From positions 16,684,610-16,748,609 of the forward strand of contig NW_024040817.1 in assembly GCF_014851395.1 (NCBI RefSeq): 64,000 nt of DNA, given 5' to 3'. The notes beneath the pieces were generated by a model. The model was not told the DNA's origin. It did no database searches and saw only the letters and a program-made list of their open reading frames with translations. Each line of letters begins with the position of its first letter. The stretch's first letter is position 1. Origin of the DNA: Micropterus salmoides. Lineage: Eukaryota; Chordata; Actinopteri; Centrarchiformes; Centrarchidae. The position numbers were made by a program, and so were the translations under genes. Shown in pieces: positions 61,193 through 64,000 of the stretch.

Positions 61193-64000
61193 GGATTGAT
61201 TATCTTCACTTGAACTTAATGACTCAGATATCTAATGGGACCACAATTGGTAAGAGGCTGTGGAGCTTTGACGCAGACCTCACCATCGTCAGCGACATGG
61301 TCTATTCATTGATTACAAAAGACCTTCAGTCCCATTTCAGAAACCTAATCTCCCCGAGCAGAGGGAAAAGTGTCAACTTGAAACCAAAACCCAGCGTTGG
61401 TTCCTTTGACTTACCGCATTTTGTGTCCACAAATGAAATTTAAAGAAATGTGAACACAGAATGTCTGCTACCTTTGACGGATGCAACACAGCCATTCTGA
61501 ACTCACAGTGAGATGTGACATCAAGTGAAAAAAAAAAAGGATGTAACCCAACGCAAAACTTTACTGGTTATTATCCATCTCTGACCCCGAAGACTCAGCT
61601 GGTCATGGATAGTATATAATTTGATTCTAAACCAGACACAGCCATTATACTTCAGCCTCTTATTTAACCCCGCTTACTGTCTCTAATACCGGTCGTAATG
61701 ATTAAGCCATGACCTGCTCGTCGGATATCATGACATGTCACCGTACCCAATGCCGAAATTTTGTATTTAACACAGAGCTTTGGAGAGAAGGACCCGCTCT
61801 CAGCTCTGTGACCGTTGCTTGGAGAGAGGAAGAGCACATTATCAGTGCTCTGGCCATGGTTATACATCGTGGAGATGAACTGCACTATAAAAATGGGCTG
61901 ATTTAATTTATACCACATTGTCTCCCCAACTGTACTGAACAAATCCTCATTGTGAGGAACGCAGGAGCAAAATGGCCACAGATGGGAAAGTGTGACATGG
62001 AGAGGATGTCACAAAAGACACTGAAGAAGAAAACTGTTTCTGAAAATCTTGGTTCAAAACTGACAGTTAAAGACACTGTCACCAGCAAACCATCAGTAAA
62101 CCAGACTGGCTAGTTGTGAATAGCAGCCTATTTCTCAAATGACCACGGACTACAAAACCCTAACAACCAGGCAGGACAGCCTCCTGTCTCCATGACAACC
62201 AGAGAGGCTGGTATTACTAGTCTCTTGTCTTTTTCTATTAAAACAGAATCTAAAATGGCTAATGCTAGCAGACAGTAGCAAAAGTTGCTTTGAAAGGAGA
62301 CTAACTCCGAAGCAAAGGATAAGGGCAGCCCTGGAGATGGAGCTATAATCCTAACTGAACTGGGATTAGAAGCAAAACTAAAAGCAGTCTAAAGGGGAGC
62401 CTGCACTAACAGAACAAATGAGAAGAGACTGACTCATCTAATGGATAAACTGCTCTTCCCCATGCAATGGATAAGAGAGGAGGCCGAGGAGACGGAGACT
62501 ACTCTTAACTGAACTGGAAGTAAAGTAAGGTAGTCATCAAGAGAAAAAATTTGATCTTAAAATCCTACCACAGCCAATCAGAGTCCGTCTAACCTGAAAT
62601 AAACTACTGAGAGAAGTCGGCATTCTCTCTACATAATGAATCAGATCAGACAGAATATGGCCTTGAGGAAAGAAGTTCCTGATCCTATGAGTTTAAATGG
62701 ATTCTGATGAGAAAGACACCGAATGGATACAGAGGACTCTGATGGACTTACAAAGAAAAAGACTTTGAGAAACAGAGAAAGCTCTGGCACTAAAGCACAT
62801 TTTACAGGAACACACTACCCGTCTACCCACTGAGAGATGGACTAACCCAGGGACAGACAGAGAGGTTAGAGAGAAACTGACAGGATGAATGACAAACAGA
62901 AAAGATGACGGGTACACACACTAACAGAAATTTGGAGAGACAGAGAGCAGACGTGGTATTAAGACCAACAGTTAGACACATAAGGAGATAGACAAGTTCA
63001 AGAAAGACAAGCAGGGACTTAAGGCTGTTGCGGACCGCCGTTCGTCGTCTCCACTCCACAGACAGATTAAGATTAACAGACAGACAGACATAGATAGGCT
63101 GTCTGAAAGGAGAAACAGGAAGACATACATTGACAGAGAGGCTAAAAGAAAGACAAACAGGGTGGCAGCCCTACGATTGTGGACTCAGTTCCACTGTAAT
63201 TCTGCACTCTGCGAGTGCTTATCTTCTTTCTTTGTTATTGCTGCAGAATCTTCTGATCTGTAAATCTATTGCATATATATTCGGGAGCATTCACCACCTA
63301 TATTTTTGTGCTATATATTTACCACAGGGGAGGGGCTGAAGGGGAAAGATGGATTATAGCGAAGAGTTTTTAGAAAAAAATAATAATATCAGAATTAAAT
63401 ATATTAAAACTATGTGCTGTTCACAGAAGTCACAAACTGTATTTTGGTTCCTTTGTAACATGAAATTGGTTTATTTTGTGTAATGTGAAGTTCCTTTTAC
63501 CATCACTGTCTTTCCCACTGAGGCAATCACGAGTGTCAGTGGTATTGTTGTTGTCATTGTTGTTGAGATGCAAGGTTTGCCCACAGTAGTCATGCTCTTT
63601 AAAGTTAATGTTTCATCGATTATTCATCACAGATGGCAGTTTCTAAAGCATTTATAGATGGGGTTTTTGCTATGGCTGCCAATTTTCCCCCCTTTTGCTA
63701 GACCGTTGCGAGCCCTCCATAATGGTCACCGTTTTGACACAGATAATATTTGATCACCTGGAATAATGGCACTGTTTTCGAACCTAACTGGTGATTCGAT
63801 GCCACAGAGATTTGCACATTAAAACGCTGAAATAATGTTTTTGAGCTACAGTCCAGAGATGTCGGCAATGTTGTCAGGGCAACACAGAAATCCCAGCCCT
63901 CACTGGAACCCACTTGTTTGATTGCACGTGGCCAAACCTTTCTCTGGGTCTGACTCTGGTTAAAGGTAATGTTTCCTTTGTCTCTGGCAAGATAAAAGAA
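61193..64000 (+). other. probable 3' UTR and downstream sequence
   Basis: No splice-linked coding sequence follows the stop codon. An AATAAA hexamer at 62598-62603 and ATTAAA hexamers at 63394-63399 and 63403-63408 are possible polyadenylation signals. I cannot tell which is used. The region from about 62640 to 63160 is purine-rich with GACAGA-type repeats. An open frame at 61210-61443 has no recognisable similarity. Confidence 0.5.
62598..62603 (+). promoter_or_regulatory. candidate polyadenylation hexamer AATAAA
   Basis: Canonical hexamer 1.4 kb after the stop codon. No transcript evidence is available, and weaker ATTAAA hexamers lie further downstream. Confidence 0.25.

Noticed and set aside
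61210..61443. 77-codon open frame just after the stop codon
   Set aside because: It lies in the presumed 3' UTR, has no recognised similarity and no splice connection to the gene.

Overview
The window is vertebrate nuclear DNA, most likely from a teleost fish. It holds the 3' part of one large plus-strand gene, whose exons are separated by introns rich in dinucleotide microsatellites and in repeat families I recognise from teleost genomes. I see no bacterial, viral, RNA-gene or CRISPR content and no second protein-coding gene.

The gene belongs to the CSMD family (CUB and Sushi Multiple Domains), which encodes giant single-pass membrane proteins. I could place 43 coding exons from the left edge (mid-exon) to a stop codon at 61190-61192. 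Their lengths add up to one unbroken frame of about 2,071 residues. In order they encode the end of a CUB domain; five alternating sushi/CUB pairs (1203-26075); a run of 15 sushi domains (28465-54380); a short linker and a non-modular membrane-proximal region (56079-59533); one transmembrane helix (60342-60407); and a short cytoplasmic tail with an NPMY motif and a C-terminal TMV. If the family layout of 14 CUB and 28 sushi domains applies, the window runs from CUB9 to the end. The tail resembles my recollection of CSMD3 more than CSMD1 or CSMD2, so I call it csmd3-like with moderate confidence.

Exon structure is typical of extracellular modules: almost all module boundaries are phase 1, and most sushi domains sit on a single exon. 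Four sushi domains (1203-1531, 10733-12964, 24243-25331, 53064-54105) are split by an intron. One intron (57651-58677) needs a GC donor to keep the frame.

Introns carry old mobile elements: a hAT remnant with a BED zinc finger (2930-3540), a 1.55 kb element with 15-bp inverted termini and nested repeats (10873-12427), another hAT-like non-autonomous element (24543-25141), a MITE with TTAA ends (42257-42635), two adjacent minus-strand LINE reverse-transcriptase fragments (46580-47810), and a CpG-containing element (50987-51546). A 32-bp-arm near-perfect hairpin lies at 53391-53458, and a degenerate TTCTG tract of about 550 bp abuts the acceptor at 57491. After the stop codon, 61193 onward is probable 3' UTR, followed by downstream sequence of unknown boundary.

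I did not find an undescribed biological system. The notable signals are the GC-AG intron, the hairpin, the nested transposon and the simple-sequence tracts serving as splice-acceptor regions.
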